64,000 nucleotides of DNA from Pseudomonas caricapapayae (GCF_001400735.1 NZ_LJPW01000064.1:1-64000), one strand, 5' to 3'. Counted from the stretch's first letter, positions 27,156-36,774 are shown. A program made the numbers and translations. The notes: generated from the letters alone by a model not told the origin.

Positions 27156-27183
27156 CTGTAGTGCATTTTCAGGGGCACTACAG
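27156..27183. promoter_or_regulatory. 9-bp perfect inverted repeat upstream of the CBS gene
   Basis: Arms CTGTAGTGC (27156-27164) and GCACTACAG (27175-27183) are separated by 10 bases. The repeat lies in the divergent region between the CBS gene and polB. It is nearer the CBS gene, where it could be an operator or a leader hairpin. It does not match the LexA consensus, because the spacing between CTGT and ACAG is far too wide. Confidence 0.45.
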
Positions 27184-27349
27184 AATCGTGCAGCGCGCAG
27201 AATCGATCAAGAAGTAAATAAAGATCAAGGGAATAGGAGGAATCAATTATCCGTGCCCGGAATATGCCTCGAATTCGTCGCCCATGCGCGCCTTTAACCC
27301 CATAGCCAAGTAGAATCATCCGTTTAACCATGCGGTCGAGGTAACAGCG

Positions 27350-29713
27350 TTGGATGTACAGCAGGGCTTTATCCTGAGTCGGCACTGGCAAGATACGCCT
27401 GCCGGGACCGAGGTCGACTTCTGGTTGGCCACCGATCAGGGGCCTCGCCATATCCGCCTGCCTTGTCAGCCCTCTGTCGCCTTTATTCCCGCCGAGCAGG
27501 GCGAGCGCGCCCGGTCGTTGCTGCGTGCCGAGCGTGGTGTGGAGTTGCGCCCGCTGGAGCTTTGCGACTTTCGCCATCGCCCGGTGCTCGGGGTGTATTG
27601 CCAGCAGCACCGCCAGCTGATGAACGTCGAGAAACTTTTGCGCCGAGGCAATGTAGACGTTTACGAAGCAGACATTCGACCGCCCGAACGCTACCTGATG
27701 GAGCGCTTCATCACTGCGCCGGTGCAGTTCAGTGGCACGCCAGATGCCGTGGGCTTGATCTGCGATGCCCAGATCAGACCAGCTCCCGAGTACCGTCCCA
27801 GCCTCAAGCTGGTGTCTCTGGATATCGAAACCACCGCGCGTGGCGAGCTGTATTCCATTGCGCTGGAAGGCTGTGGTCAGCGTCAGGTCTACATGCTGGG
27901 CCCCGCTAACGGCGGCGACGGGGCGCTGGATTTTCAGCTGGATTATTGCGAAACCCGCGCACAGTTGCTGGAACGTCTGAATGACTGGCTGGCGCGGCAC
28001 GATCCTGACGCGATAATCGGCTGGAACGTTGTGCAGTTCGATCTGCGCGTGCTGCATGAGCATGCACAGCGCCTGAACGTGCCGTTGCGGCTCGGGCGTG
28101 GCGGTGAAACGATGGGCTGGCGTGAGCATGGCAGCCGCAACAACCACTTTTTTGCCGAGGTCAGCGGGCGGCTGATCATCGACGGCATCGAGGCATTACG
28201 TTCGGCGACCTGGAGCTTTCCGTCGTTCAGCCTCGAATACGTGTCGCAGACGCTGCAGGGTGAGGGCAAGGCCATTGATACGCCTTATCAGCGCATGGAC
28301 GAAATCAACCGCATGTTCGCTGAGGACAAGCCTGCGCTGGCGCGTTACAACATCAAGGACTGCGAGCTGGTGACGCGGATCTTCGCCAAGACCCAGTTAC
28401 TGACTTTTCTGCTCGAGCGTGCCACCGTAACGGGCCTTCCCGCCGACCGTAGCGGTGGTTCGGTCGCGGCCTTCTGTCACCTGTATATCCCGCTGATGCA
28501 TCGTCAGGGCTTCGTTGCGCCCAATCTGGGCGAGCGCTTGCCGGAGGCCAGTCCCGGCGGTTTTGTGATGGATTCTCGGCCGGGGCTGTATGAATCAGTG
28601 CTGGTGCTGGACTACAAAAGCCTTTACCCCTCGATCATTCGCACCTTTCTGATTGATCCGGTGGGATTGATCGAAGGCATGCGCCATCCGGAGGACAGCA
28701 CGTCGGTACCAGGCTTTCGCGGCGCACGCTTTTCCCGCACTCGCCATAGCCTGCCGGCGATTGTCGAGCGCGTATGGCAAGGTCGGGAGGCCGCCAAGCG
28801 CGAGCGGAATGCGCCATTGTCGCAGGCGCTGAAGATCATCATGAATGCCTTCTATGGTGTGCTGGGGTCGAGCGGTTGCCGATTTTTCGATCCGCGGCTG
28901 GCCTCGTCGATCACCTTGCGCGGGCACGAAATCATGCTCAAGACCCGCGACCTTATCCAGGCGCAGGGGCATACCGTGATCTACGGCGATACCGACTCGA
29001 CATTTGTCTGGCTGGGCCGTCCTCACTGGCAGGAAGAGGCGGCAAACATTGGCAAAACGCTGGTGCAGCAGGTCAACCAGTGGTGGCGCGAGCATCTGCA
29101 CACTGAATATGGCTTGAACAGTGCCCTTGAACTGCAATATGAAACCCATTTTCGCCGGTTTCTGATGCCCACTGTGCGCGGCGCGGAGGAGGGCAGCAAA
29201 AAGCGTTATGCCGGTTTGGTAACACGCGCTGACGGCTCCGAAGAGATGATTTACAAGGGGCTGGAAACCGTCCGCACCGACTGGTCGCCACTGGCTCAGC
29301 AGTTTCAGCAGGAACTGTACCTGCGCATTTTCAAGCGTCAGCCTTATCAGGATTATGTGCGTGACTACGTGCAGCGCACCCTTGCAGGCGAACTGGATGA
29401 TCTGTTGATCTACCGCAAGCGCTTGCGCCGCAAGCTGGATGACTACCAGCGCAACGTGCCGCCGCATGTCCGCGCTGCACGACTTGCCGACGAGTACAAC
29501 GACCAGCAGGGGCGTCCGCGGCAATATCAGAGTGGTGGCTGGATCAGCTACGTGGTAACCACTGCCGGGCCGGAACCTCTGGAGATCCGTCATGCGCCGA
29601 TCGACTACGATCACTACGTGACTCGTCAGCTACAACCGCTGGCCGACGCAATCCTGCCGTTTGTGGATGATGATTTCAGCACGCTGATCGGCGGGCAACT
29701 GGGGTTGTTTTAA
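27350..29713 (+). CDS. polB: DNA polymerase II (family B)
   Basis: 787 residues, the PolB length. It has the exonuclease motif with LDIETT near residue 160, polymerase motif A ([13 protein letters not shown] near 422), motif B ([15 protein letters not shown] near 498) and motif C ([10 protein letters not shown] near 545). The enzyme acts in damage tolerance and replication restart. The start is a TTG with GAGG eight bases upstream; the following [12 protein letters not shown] matches the family N-terminus, so the rare start is credible. Unlike E. coli polB, no LexA box is visible upstream. Confidence 0.96.
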   Translation: MDVQQGFILSRHWQDTPAGTEVDFWLATDQGPRHIRLPCQPSVAFIPAEQGERARSLLRAERGVELRPLELCDFRHRPVLGVYCQQHRQLMNVEKLLRRGNVDVYEADIRPPERYLMERFITAPVQFSGTPDAVGLICDAQIRPAPEYRPSLKLVSLDIETTARGELYSIALEGCGQRQVYMLGPANGGDGALDFQLDYCETRAQLLERLNDWLARHDPDAIIGWNVVQFDLRVLHEHAQRLNVPLRLGRGGETMGWREHGSRNNHFFAEVSGRLIIDGIEALRSATWSFPSFSLEYVSQTLQGEGKAIDTPYQRMDEINRMFAEDKPALARYNIKDCELVTRIFAKTQLLTFLLERATVTGLPADRSGGSVAAFCHLYIPLMHRQGFVAPNLGERLPEASPGGFVMDSRPGLYESVLVLDYKSLYPSIIRTFLIDPVGLIEGMRHPEDSTSVPGFRGARFSRTRHSLPAIVERVWQGREAAKRERNAPLSQALKIIMNAFYGVLGSSGCRFFDPRLASSITLRGHEIMLKTRDLIQAQGHTVIYGDTDSTFVWLGRPHWQEEAANIGKTLVQQVNQWWREHLHTEYGLNSALELQYETHFRRFLMPTVRGAEEGSKKRYAGLVTRADGSEEMIYKGLETVRTDWSPLAQQFQQELYLRIFKRQPYQDYVRDYVQRTLAGELDDLLIYRKRLRRKLDDYQRNVPPHVRAARLADEYNDQQGRPRQYQSGGWISYVVTTAGPEPLEIRHAPIDYDHYVTRQLQPLADAILPFVDDDFSTLIGGQLGLF

Positions 29714-30555
29714 CGGGCATCCAGCTGCTCGGCAATCCATGGCAGTGCCTGCTCGCAGGAGGCCTCGATCTTCATTTCAAGCAGTTCGTCCGCCCGGGTC
29801 TTGCCATGGTTGATGGCGATGACCGGTTTGCCCTGTTCGACCACCGCTTTGCACAGGCGGAACGCCGACCAGGCCATCAGTGAGGTGCCGACTACCAGCA
29901 GGCCTTCAGCCTGCTCGACGCTCAGCGTTGCTTTGGCTGCGGTCTGTGCAGCGACGTTTTCACCGAAAAACACGACGTCCGGCTTGAGCCTGTCGCCATG
30001 ACAATAGGCACAGCGCGGCACCTTGAAACCCGCCTCGAACGTCGGGTCCAGCAGGGTGTCGCCATCGGGGGCCTGAATGGCATGAACGCCGACCAGAGAA
30101 GGATTGTGCTCCAGCATCTGCTCCTGAATAGCTGCCCGGTCGCTACCCTGCTGGCAATCCAGGCAGAGCACGCGGTGCAGGCTGCCGTGCAGTTCGACGA
30201 CGTCCCGGCTTCCGGCCTTGGTATGCAGCGCATCGACGTTCTGGGTGATCAGGCCGGTAATGACATCATCGGCCTGAAGCGCAGCCAGTGCCTGATGTGC
30301 TGCATTGGGCTGAGCTGCGCAGATGCGCGGCCAGCCCAGCATCGCCCGCGCCCAGTAGCGCTGACGTGCAGCGGGGTTGCCGACAAATTCCTGATACATC
30401 ATCGGCTGCTTGCCACGCCGCACGCCTTGCTTATCGCGGTAGTCCGGAATACCGGATGCGGTACTGATGCCTGCACCGGTCACAACCAGAAACGGCTTGT
30501 CGGCCATTGTCTGGCATAACGTGCCGAGCACATGTCGGGTTGGACTGTCGAGCAT
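29710..30555 (-). CDS. Sir2-family NAD-dependent protein deacetylase (sirtuin)
   Basis: 281 residues from the ATG at 30555. Conserved sirtuin motifs are all present: [14 protein letters not shown] near residue 30, TQNVDALH near 130, the catalytic histidine in ELHGSLH, and two cysteine pairs for zinc (CLDC and CAYC). It removes acyl groups from lysines using NAD. It converges with polB with a four-base overlap of the 3' ends. A longer frame to 30633 is not needed. Confidence 0.92.
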   Translation of the reverse strand: MLDSPTRHVLGTLCQTMADKPFLVVTGAGISTASGIPDYRDKQGVRRGKQPMMYQEFVGNPAARQRYWARAMLGWPRICAAQPNAAHQALAALQADDVITGLITQNVDALHTKAGSRDVVELHGSLHRVLCLDCQQGSDRAAIQEQMLEHNPSLVGVHAIQAPDGDTLLDPTFEAGFKVPRCAYCHGDRLKPDVVFFGENVAAQTAAKATLSVEQAEGLLVVGTSLMAWSAFRLCKAVVEQGKPVIAINHGKTRADELLEMKIEASCEQALPWIAEQLDAR

Positions 30556-30733
30556 GGATGAACCTCGGGTAGCCTGCCTCTGGTGTGTGAACATTGGCAG
30601 CAGGTGCTGTGTGAATATTGCTTGTGCCTGCAACAGCTGTGAGCGGCCAGCGCGGACGATGGTTCAATTTCCCGTTGTCCACCCCGCAGGGTGCGTGTCA
30701 ATCTTGGTTTTTATTCCCGGACAGGAAGCCCTG

Positions 30734-31576
30734 ATGCGCTCGTTTGATTTCAAACAACTGGACGTCTTCACCGATCAGCCTTTGCTCGGCAACCCGCTGG
30801 CTGTGGTACTTGGCGCGGAGGGCCTGAGCGATGAGCAGATGGCCGCTTTTGCACGCTGGACCAACCTGAGTGAAACCACATTTTTGCTCAAGCCGACAGA
30901 CCCGCGAGCTGACTACCGCGTGCGTATTTTCACCACGCTGGGAGAACTGCCTTTCGCTGGCCATCCAACGCTGGGCAGCTGCCATGCCTGGCTGGAAAGT
31001 GGCGGTGTGGCAGGCGGCGAAGAAATCATTCAGGAGTGCGGCATCGGTCTGGTACGTATCCGCCGTGAGGGCTCCGGTCTGGCGTTCACTGCGCCGCCGT
31101 TGCTGCGTTCGGGTGCTGTAGACGCTGAACTTGTCGAGCGGGTTCGTCTGGGTATGGGGCTTGGCGCAGACGATATTATCGGTGCCCGCTGGGTGGACAA
31201 CGGTCCTGGCTGGGTTGCGTTCAGGCTGGCAGATCGCGCCAGTGTTCTGGCTTTGCAACCCGATTATGCGCAATTGAGCGGCCTCAAGATCGGTGTCATA
31301 GGGCCATGGGATCCTGCGGTAGATGGCGAAGAAGCCCACTTTGAAGTACGGGCATTTATACCGGGCGACGGCATGGCTGAAGACCCGGTGACCGGCAGCC
31401 TGAACGCTGGTATTGCCCACTGGTTTCTGGAGGAGGGGCTGGCCCCGGACCATTACATCGTCAGTCAGGGCGCTGCGCTTGGGCGCAAGGGGCGAGTATT
31501 CATCCACCGAACCGGTGAGGATATCTGGGTAGGTGGATCGACCCTCACCTGTATCGAGGGGCGGGTGACGATTTAG
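30734..31576 (+). CDS. PhzF-family isomerase/epimerase
   Basis: 280 residues from the ATG at 30734 (AGGA seven bases before). It has the two-lobed PhzF fold: the N-terminal KQLDVFTDQPLLGNPLAVV, the catalytic glutamate region (NLSETTFLL), FAGHPTLGSCHAWLE and EDPVTGSLNAGIAHWF. PhzF proteins isomerise small acids; only those inside phz operons make phenazine and there is none here, so the substrate is unknown. The much longer frame beginning at 30467 overlaps the sirtuin gene and is rejected. Confidence 0.92.
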   Translation: MRSFDFKQLDVFTDQPLLGNPLAVVLGAEGLSDEQMAAFARWTNLSETTFLLKPTDPRADYRVRIFTTLGELPFAGHPTLGSCHAWLESGGVAGGEEIIQECGIGLVRIRREGSGLAFTAPPLLRSGAVDAELVERVRLGMGLGADDIIGARWVDNGPGWVAFRLADRASVLALQPDYAQLSGLKIGVIGPWDPAVDGEEAHFEVRAFIPGDGMAEDPVTGSLNAGIAHWFLEEGLAPDHYIVSQGAALGRKGRVFIHRTGEDIWVGGSTLTCIEGRVTI

Positions 31577-31630
31577 AAAGCCTAGCACCACCGTTCTTGA
31601 CGCTCTGCTGCGGGCCAGCTTTTTGTGCCC

Positions 31631-32470
31631 TCAATCCTTGAAGGCAATCTTTTTGCCAGGGCGGGCGGCGATATTGCTGGCCTGGCCATCCCGCTGTTTG
31701 CCGGTGCGCGCCTGGGTAATGAGCGCAGGAATCAAAGGGCCTTCGGGCAGGTTCTTCCAGAAGCGCGAAGGAAAGTGGCCTTCCATGACCTTGGGGTTCA
31801 GGCGGGCCGGGTTGAAGATGTGGCTGTAATACGTGAGCCATAATTCGCCGTGCGGATCTTCGACCTGCCGGGCCATGGTTTGCCACGCTTCGGGGCAGCG
31901 GCGTTCGTGAATCAACTGTTTGCCGTCGTAGTACACGCCATCATGGGGCGTGGCGATCATCCAGCGGTGCTGGCCCATGCGGCCGATGAAGTGCTCGCTG
32001 GCACTGAGCAGAATATCGTGAGCAGGCTCATGCCATGCCACGTATTGCGGACGCATGATCGCTGCGTCTTCATCGACAGGCGGCAACGCGACAAAACGCA
32101 GAAACGCGTGCAGGTGATGCGCCTCGCGCCTGACGGACTTGAGGCGACGATGCAGCTCACTGCCAAGCTTGTCGCCAGCCATCATGGCGGTACGGTCACC
32201 GTGGGTCACGCGCCACAGCACCTCGTAGAGCAGGCTCCAGCGCTGATCACCTCTATAACGCGAGGCGCTTTCCAGCAACTGCAACAACTCCAGCGGAACC
32301 CGCGCCTGAAAGGGCCCTGATTCGCTGGGGTATTCTTCTTCGCTGCCAAACAGGTCGGCAGCGTCCGGTGATTTCCAGCTCACCTGGCTGGGGTCTATTT
32401 CATGGCTCAACAGCCAGCGTGCCTGTTGCCGCCATGTGCCGAACAGGTCGTCGCAATCCAGGCAGATCAT
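31631..32470 (-). CDS. DNA-metabolism protein paired with a radical SAM enzyme (TIGR03915/DUF4130 type)
   Basis: 279 residues from ATG 32470, whose ATGA overlaps the stop of the upstream radical SAM gene. The protein has the conserved family pieces: RRLKSVRREAHHLHAFLRF and PAHDILLSASEHFIGRM, followed by WMIATPHDGVYYDG. The family is always encoded with the radical SAM partner. In many bacteria it is fused to a uracil-DNA-glycosylase domain; here that fused domain is absent. Role in DNA repair or modification is inferred from the partner and the SOS box. Confidence 0.85.
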   Translation of the reverse strand: MICLDCDDLFGTWRQQARWLLSHEIDPSQVSWKSPDAADLFGSEEEYPSESGPFQARVPLELLQLLESASRYRGDQRWSLLYEVLWRVTHGDRTAMMAGDKLGSELHRRLKSVRREAHHLHAFLRFVALPPVDEDAAIMRPQYVAWHEPAHDILLSASEHFIGRMGQHRWMIATPHDGVYYDGKQLIHERRCPEAWQTMARQVEDPHGELWLTYYSHIFNPARLNPKVMEGHFPSRFWKNLPEGPLIPALITQARTGKQRDGQASNIAARPGKKIAFKD

Positions 32471-33687
32471 CCCCACAGCCCCATTTGTTGAGGCTGCGGC
32501 CGATCCCGCAGTTGGTGGTGCAGAAACTCACTGGTGGTTTCCGCATGCGGCGGGTGGTAGTCGCTGGTAATGATGAACGGTTTCGCCTTGGCGAGTATGC
32601 AGCGCATACGGGTAAGGTCTTCGTAGCGGATGCGTCGCTGTCTGCGCAACTCGACCAGCCGCTGAGTGGTTCGGATTCCGATGCCCGGCACTCGGGCAAT
32701 GAGTGCCGCGTCTGCCTTGTTCAGGTCCAGCGGGAACACCTGCCGGTTGCCCAGTGCCCAGGCCAGCTTGGGGTCGATGTCCAGCGCCAGATCGCCCGGG
32801 CCGCTGAGCAGTTCACCTGCGGTAAAGCCATAGCCGCGCAGCAGGAAGTCGGCTTGATACAGCCGGTGCTCGCGCATCAAAGGCGGCGCTGCCAGCGGTA
32901 CGCTGTCGGGACTGTTGGGAATCGGGCTGAAGGCCGAATAATAGACCCGGCGCAGTTTGAAATTGCTGTACAGCGATTGTGCGCTGTGCAGGATGGTGCT
33001 GTCGTCGGTCGCGTCGGCACCGACAATCATTTGGGTACTTTGCCCGGCCGGGGCAAAGCGCGGCGAGCGCGGCTCGTTGCGCACTGTCTGCTCGCCGGTA
33101 TAGATCGTCTGCATGGCCTGCTTGATGGATGCCACGTCTTTTTCGGGGGCGAGGGTCTGCAGACTCAGGTCGGTCGGCAGCTCGATGTTGACGCTGAGAC
33201 GATCGGCATAGCGGCCGGCTTTTTCGATCAACGCCGGATCGGCGTCGGGAATAGTCTTGAGGTGGATATAGCCGCGAAACTCATGCACTTCGCGCAATAG
33301 CCGGGCGACCTCGACCAATTGCTCCATGGTGTAATCCGCAGAGCGAATGATTCCGGAACTCAAAAACAGCCCGCTCACGCAATTTCGACGATAGAAGTCC
33401 AGGGTGAGGGTGACCACTTCTTCGGGTGTGAAGCGCGCGCGGGGCACATCGCTGGAGCGGCGGTTGACGCAATACTGGCAGTCGTAAAGACAGAAATTGG
33501 TCAGCAGGATTTTCAGCAGCGACACGCAACGCCCATCGGGCGTGTAGCTATGGCAGATGCCCATGCCGTTGGTGGAGCCCAGCCCGGACTTGTCCTGCGA
33601 ACTGCGTTTGGGTGCTCCACTGCTGGCGCACGACGCATCGTACTTGGCGGCGTCCGCCAGAATGCTGAGCTTGTCGATAAGCTGCAT
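32467..33687 (-). CDS. Radical SAM protein of putative DNA modification/repair (TIGR03916 type)
   Basis: 406 residues from ATG 33687, preceded by GGGG at a suitable distance. The family start MQLIDKLSILADAAKYDASC, the radical SAM cluster (C-x3-C-x2-C in NFCLYDCQYCVNR) and a C-terminal helix-hairpin-helix-like segment (AALIARVPGIGIRTTQRLVEL) are present. The last would bind DNA. A LexA box sits 13-32 bp upstream of this start, so the gene and its overlapping partner are likely SOS-controlled. The alternative start at 33711 would lie inside the LexA box and is rejected. Confidence 0.92.
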   Translation of the reverse strand: MQLIDKLSILADAAKYDASCASSGAPKRSSQDKSGLGSTNGMGICHSYTPDGRCVSLLKILLTNFCLYDCQYCVNRRSSDVPRARFTPEEVVTLTLDFYRRNCVSGLFLSSGIIRSADYTMEQLVEVARLLREVHEFRGYIHLKTIPDADPALIEKAGRYADRLSVNIELPTDLSLQTLAPEKDVASIKQAMQTIYTGEQTVRNEPRSPRFAPAGQSTQMIVGADATDDSTILHSAQSLYSNFKLRRVYYSAFSPIPNSPDSVPLAAPPLMREHRLYQADFLLRGYGFTAGELLSGPGDLALDIDPKLAWALGNRQVFPLDLNKADAALIARVPGIGIRTTQRLVELRRQRRIRYEDLTRMRCILAKAKPFIITSDYHPPHAETTSEFLHHQLRDRPQPQQMGLWG

Positions 33688-33699
33688 GAAGTGCCCCTT

Positions 33700-33719
33700 T
33701 ACTGTTTGCATGTACAGTA
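33700..33719 (-). promoter_or_regulatory. LexA (SOS) box
   Basis: The 20 bases TACTGTTTGCATGTACAGTA read CTGT-N8-ACAG with both flanking TA pairs, essentially the gammaproteobacterial LexA consensus. It lies just upstream of the radical SAM gene on the - strand and predicts damage induction of that two-gene operon. Confidence 0.88.
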
Positions 33720-34097
33720 TAGAGTCGGGTGCAGCTCTACAAGTACCGCACGGCGGAGTTATAAGTCCGGGCTTGTCCTTGTCGGCTCATGGGCCTTCAG
33801 GGTATTAGGCCTGATCCATAAGGAATAGGTCACATCCAGCAGGCGTGGCAGACCATCGTTTTCACCCGGCACGCGCCTATTCGGGCCAGGCATTTTCACC
33901 GCAATCAGCGGCAGCGGCTCGCCGGGAGCATGGAGGTCGTGCGCCGGACAGATTCACTGGGCCGGCGCACTGATCAACGACCTGCAACACGGGTTCAAGG
34001 CTTGTCTGGACAAGCGCGCTCACGGATGAATGTTATTTAATAACACTCATCGGCTTGGTATGTAATACTGTAACAAATAGTTGCAGGTTACTTTCGC
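33720..34097. other. Interval between the SOS operon and the metal importer, possible coding remnant
   Basis: About 380 bases with no intact gene. A + strand frame ends at TGA 34029 with about 24 plausible residues (HWAGALINDLQHGF near its end) but has no start. A - strand frame of about 60 codons ending near 33770 (containing PLPLIAVKMPGPNRRVPGEN) also lacks a start. Either could be the remains of a decayed gene. The right end carries the Zur-like palindrome at 34031-34045. Confidence 0.35.
34031..34045 (+). promoter_or_regulatory. Zur-box-like palindrome upstream of the metal importer
   Basis: TGTTATTTAATAACA is a perfect 7-bp inverted repeat around one base, close to the GTTATA-n-TATAAC core of proteobacterial zinc (Zur) operators. 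It lies 53 bp before the first gene of the importer operon. The fit supports repression by zinc-loaded Zur; a manganese or other Fur-family regulator is a less likely reading. Confidence 0.65.
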
Positions 34098-34244
34098 GTG
34101 AAGACTTCTTCCACCTCTTCAAGAGCAAGCGCTTCCATAGCAGGCTCCGTGCTGGCCCAATCGGCCTGGAAACGGGTCCTGTTTTCTCTGGCGATGCTGA
34201 TATTGCTCTGGCTGGCCATCGGCTGGTCGGTGGCTATCCCATGA
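34098..34244 (+). CDS. Small membrane protein opening the metal-importer operon
   Basis: A 48-residue frame from a GTG at 34098, with a polar serine-rich head and one C-terminal hydrophobic segment (VLFSLAMLILLWLAIGWSV). Its TGA overlaps the ATG of the ATPase gene (ATGA), which argues for real, coupled translation. The ribosome-binding site is weak and no family is recognised, so it may be a leader or a small transporter subunit. Confidence 0.45.
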   Translation: MKTSSTSSRASASIAGSVLAQSAWKRVLFSLAMLILLWLAIGWSVAIP

Positions 34245-34987
34245 GTGCCGCCATCGCTCTGGAAAACCTCACCGTGGCGTATGAGCGCCGGCCGGCGGTG
34301 CATCACATCAGCGGGCGTTTTGAGGCGGGCAGCCTGACGGCCATCGTAGGGCCGAACGGGGCGGGCAAATCGACCCTGATCAAGGCCATCGCCGGCACCA
34401 TGAAGCCTGCTCAGGGGCATGTCGACCGGGGCCGCCTGGCAACCCGGACGATTGGCTATCTGCCTCAGGCTGCAGAAATTGATCGCAGCTTTCCGCTGAG
34501 TGTCGCCGACACTGTTTCGATGGGGGCGTGGCATAGCATCGGGCCGTTTCGCAGCCTGACACGCAATCATGCGCGACTCACCGCAGAGGCACTGCACACG
34601 GTCGGTCTGGACGGGTTTGAAGGACGCAGTGTCGGATCGTTGTCATCCGGCCAGTTCCAGCGGGTGCTGTTTGCCCGGCTGTTGCTGCAGGACGCTTCGG
34701 TGATCCTGCTGGACGAGCCGTTCACCGCCATCGACGCACGCACTACGCGTGATCTTCTGGAACTGGTGCGCGCCTGGCACGGGCAGGGGCGCACGGTAAT
34801 TGCCGTTCTGCACGATATCGAACAGGTTCGTCAGCACTTTCCGCAGACGCTGCTGATGGCCCGCGAGGCCATTGCCTGGGGTGAGACATCGCAGGTGCTC
34901 AGCGTCGCCAACCTGCGCAAGGCACGCAATATGGCCGAGTACTGGAGCCCTGATGCCATGCTGTGCGATGCCGAGGACGTGCGCTGA
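34241..34987 (+). CDS. Metal ABC transporter ATP-binding protein (AztA/ZnuC-like)
   Basis: 248 residues from ATG 34241. Walker A (GPNGAGKST near residue 43), signature SLSSGQFQRVLFAR, and Walker B VILLDEPFTAID are intact. It belongs to the metal-type (ZnuC/MntB) group, as shown by the permease and binding protein that follow. A longer frame starting at 34055 runs through the small membrane gene in another frame and is not used. The stop overlaps the permease start. Confidence 0.93.
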   Translation: MSAAIALENLTVAYERRPAVHHISGRFEAGSLTAIVGPNGAGKSTLIKAIAGTMKPAQGHVDRGRLATRTIGYLPQAAEIDRSFPLSVADTVSMGAWHSIGPFRSLTRNHARLTAEALHTVGLDGFEGRSVGSLSSGQFQRVLFARLLLQDASVILLDEPFTAIDARTTRDLLELVRAWHGQGRTVIAVLHDIEQVRQHFPQTLLMAREAIAWGETSQVLSVANLRKARNMAEYWSPDAMLCDAEDVR

Positions 34988-35856
34988 TGATGCTCTACAG
35001 CCTGGTCGTCGAGCCGTTTATCGAATTCGGCTTCATGCGCCGCGCACTGGTCGCGTGCCTGGCGTTGGGCGTTGGTTCGGGGCCGGTGGGCGTGTTGTTG
35101 ATGCTGCGGCGCATGAGTCTGGTCGGGGATGCCATGAGCCATGCGGTGCTGCCGGGGGCTGCGGTGGGGTTTATGCTCGCCGGTCTGTCGTTGCCCGCAA
35201 TGGGGTTTGGCGGACTGATCGCCGGTCTGGCAGTGGCCTTGCTGTCCGGACTGGTGAGTCGACTGACCGCGTTGCGTGAAGACGCCAGCTTTGCCAGCTT
35301 TTACCTGACCTCGCTGGCGGCCGGGGTCATGATCGTCTCGCTGCACGGCTCCAGCGTCGATCTGCTGCATGTGCTGTTCGGCACGATCCTGGCCATTGAT
35401 GACACGGCTATTTATATGGTCGGCAGCATCGCGTCCTTCACGCTGATTCTATTGGCGGTGATTTATCGACCGCTGGTGCTGGAGTGCTTCGATCCGGGCT
35501 TCCTGCGGGCGGTTGGCGGTCGTGGTTCGCTGTACCACGTTTTATTTCTGCTGCTGGTGGTGTTGAACCTGGTTGCAGGTTTTCAGGCGCTGGGCACCCT
35601 GATGGCGGTGGGCATGATGATGCTGCCGGCAACCGCCGCACGTTTCTGGACCAACTCGTTAGGTGGGCTGATGGTGATTTCGACGCTGCTGGCGACGTTG
35701 TCGGGCCTGATTGGCCTGATCGTTTCCTACCACCTTGGCGTTGCCTCCGGGCCGGCCATCGTGCTCACCGCCAGCGCGTTCTATGGCCTGTCCCTGTTGT
35801 TCGGACGCACGGGCATCGTGCGTCGGCTGTTTCCCAAACCTCACCTGGCTCACTGA
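34987..35856 (+). CDS. Metal ABC transporter permease (AztB/ZnuB-like)
   Basis: 289 residues, eight or so hydrophobic segments, ABC-3 family pattern (GPVGVLLMLRRMSLVGDAMSHAVLPG near residue 30). It forms the inner-membrane channel for zinc or manganese together with the ATPase. The ATG at 34987 overlaps the preceding stop (TGATG); the next codon group also has an ATG. It is followed 11 bp later by the binding-protein gene. Confidence 0.93.
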   Translation: MMLYSLVVEPFIEFGFMRRALVACLALGVGSGPVGVLLMLRRMSLVGDAMSHAVLPGAAVGFMLAGLSLPAMGFGGLIAGLAVALLSGLVSRLTALREDASFASFYLTSLAAGVMIVSLHGSSVDLLHVLFGTILAIDDTAIYMVGSIASFTLILLAVIYRPLVLECFDPGFLRAVGGRGSLYHVLFLLLVVLNLVAGFQALGTLMAVGMMMLPATAARFWTNSLGGLMVISTLLATLSGLIGLIVSYHLGVASGPAIVLTASAFYGLSLLFGRTGIVRRLFPKPHLAH

Positions 35857-35867
35857 AAAGGTACGTC

Positions 35868-36764
35868 ATGAAACGATTGATGGTGTTGAGTTCCATAGCT
35901 GCACTGGCGCTGTCTGCATTTGCCACCCTGGCCCAGGCCAAACCGCTGGAAGCCGTCGCGTCGTTCACGGTCATTGCCGACATGGTCAGTACCGTCGGCG
36001 GTGACCGTGTTCACGTCAAATCGCTGATCGGTCCGAACGGCGACCCGCATGTCTACGAGCCGACGCCCAGTGACGCCCAGGCGTTGAAAAACGCCGATCT
36101 GGCGTTTGTCAGCGGCCTGCATCTGGAAGGCTGGATGGATCGTCTCATCAAGGCGTCAGGCTACAAGGGCAAGCCGGTGGTGCTCTCTGAGGGCGTCAAG
36201 ACCCGCAGTATGGATGAGGATGGCAAGCGCATTGTCGACCCGCACGCCTGGAACAGCGCCGCCAATGGGGTGATTTACGTGCGCAACATTATTGCTGCGC
36301 TGAAGAAAGCCGACCCCGAAGGCGCCAGCGTGTATCAGGCCAACGGCGATCGCTACATTGTCGAGCTGCAGCAGCTGGACATTTACGCCCGCGATCAGAT
36401 TCATTCGATTCCGAGCGCCAAGCGCAAGATCCTCACCTCTCATGACGCATTCGGTTACTTCGGCGATGCCTACGGTGTGACGTTCCTGTCGCCGTTGGGC
36501 CTGTCTACCGAATCGGAAGCGTCGGCAGCCGATGTCTCGAAACTGATCCGTCAGATCAAGGCCGAGCATGTCAGTGCCTACTTTTTCGAGAACTCCAGTG
36601 ACCCGCGACTGGTCAAGCAGATTGCCGAAGCCAGTGGCGCGCAGCCGGGTGGTGAGTTGTACGTAGAATCCTTGTCGCCAGCAGACGGCCCTGCGCCAAC
36701 CTACGCGAAGATGTTCCGCTACAACGTGGATACGTTGACGACGGCAATGAAGCGCAACCAGTAA
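35868..36764 (+). CDS. Periplasmic metal-binding protein of the importer (AztC-like)
   Basis: 298 residues with a Sec signal peptide (cleavage after AQA). Cluster A-I binding-protein fold: metal ligands are likely the histidines in GDPHVYEPTPSD, VDPHAWNSA and TSHDAFGYF plus an acidic residue near the C-terminus. It lacks the long histidine-rich loop of classic ZnuA, which fits AztC-type zinc proteins or manganese binders. AAAAGG precedes the ATG. With the Zur-like box upstream, zinc is the favoured metal. A longer frame from 35484 overlaps the permease and is rejected. Confidence 0.9.
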   Translation: MKRLMVLSSIAALALSAFATLAQAKPLEAVASFTVIADMVSTVGGDRVHVKSLIGPNGDPHVYEPTPSDAQALKNADLAFVSGLHLEGWMDRLIKASGYKGKPVVLSEGVKTRSMDEDGKRIVDPHAWNSAANGVIYVRNIIAALKKADPEGASVYQANGDRYIVELQQLDIYARDQIHSIPSAKRKILTSHDAFGYFGDAYGVTFLSPLGLSTESEASAADVSKLIRQIKAEHVSAYFFENSSDPRLVKQIAEASGAQPGGELYVESLSPADGPAPTYAKMFRYNVDTLTTAMKRNQ

Positions 36765-36774
36765 GCTTGTGAGT

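Noticed and set aside
27156..27183. LexA box for polB
   Set aside because: CTGT and ACAG are present but separated by 20 bases instead of 8.
26882..28147. 421-residue - strand frame across polB and the CBS gene
   Set aside because: It lies antisense to clear family B polymerase motifs and has no recognisable domain.
30467..30733. N-terminal extension of the PhzF protein
   Set aside because: It overlaps the oppositely oriented sirtuin gene and its promoter; ATG 30734 has a good ribosome-binding site and the family N-terminus.
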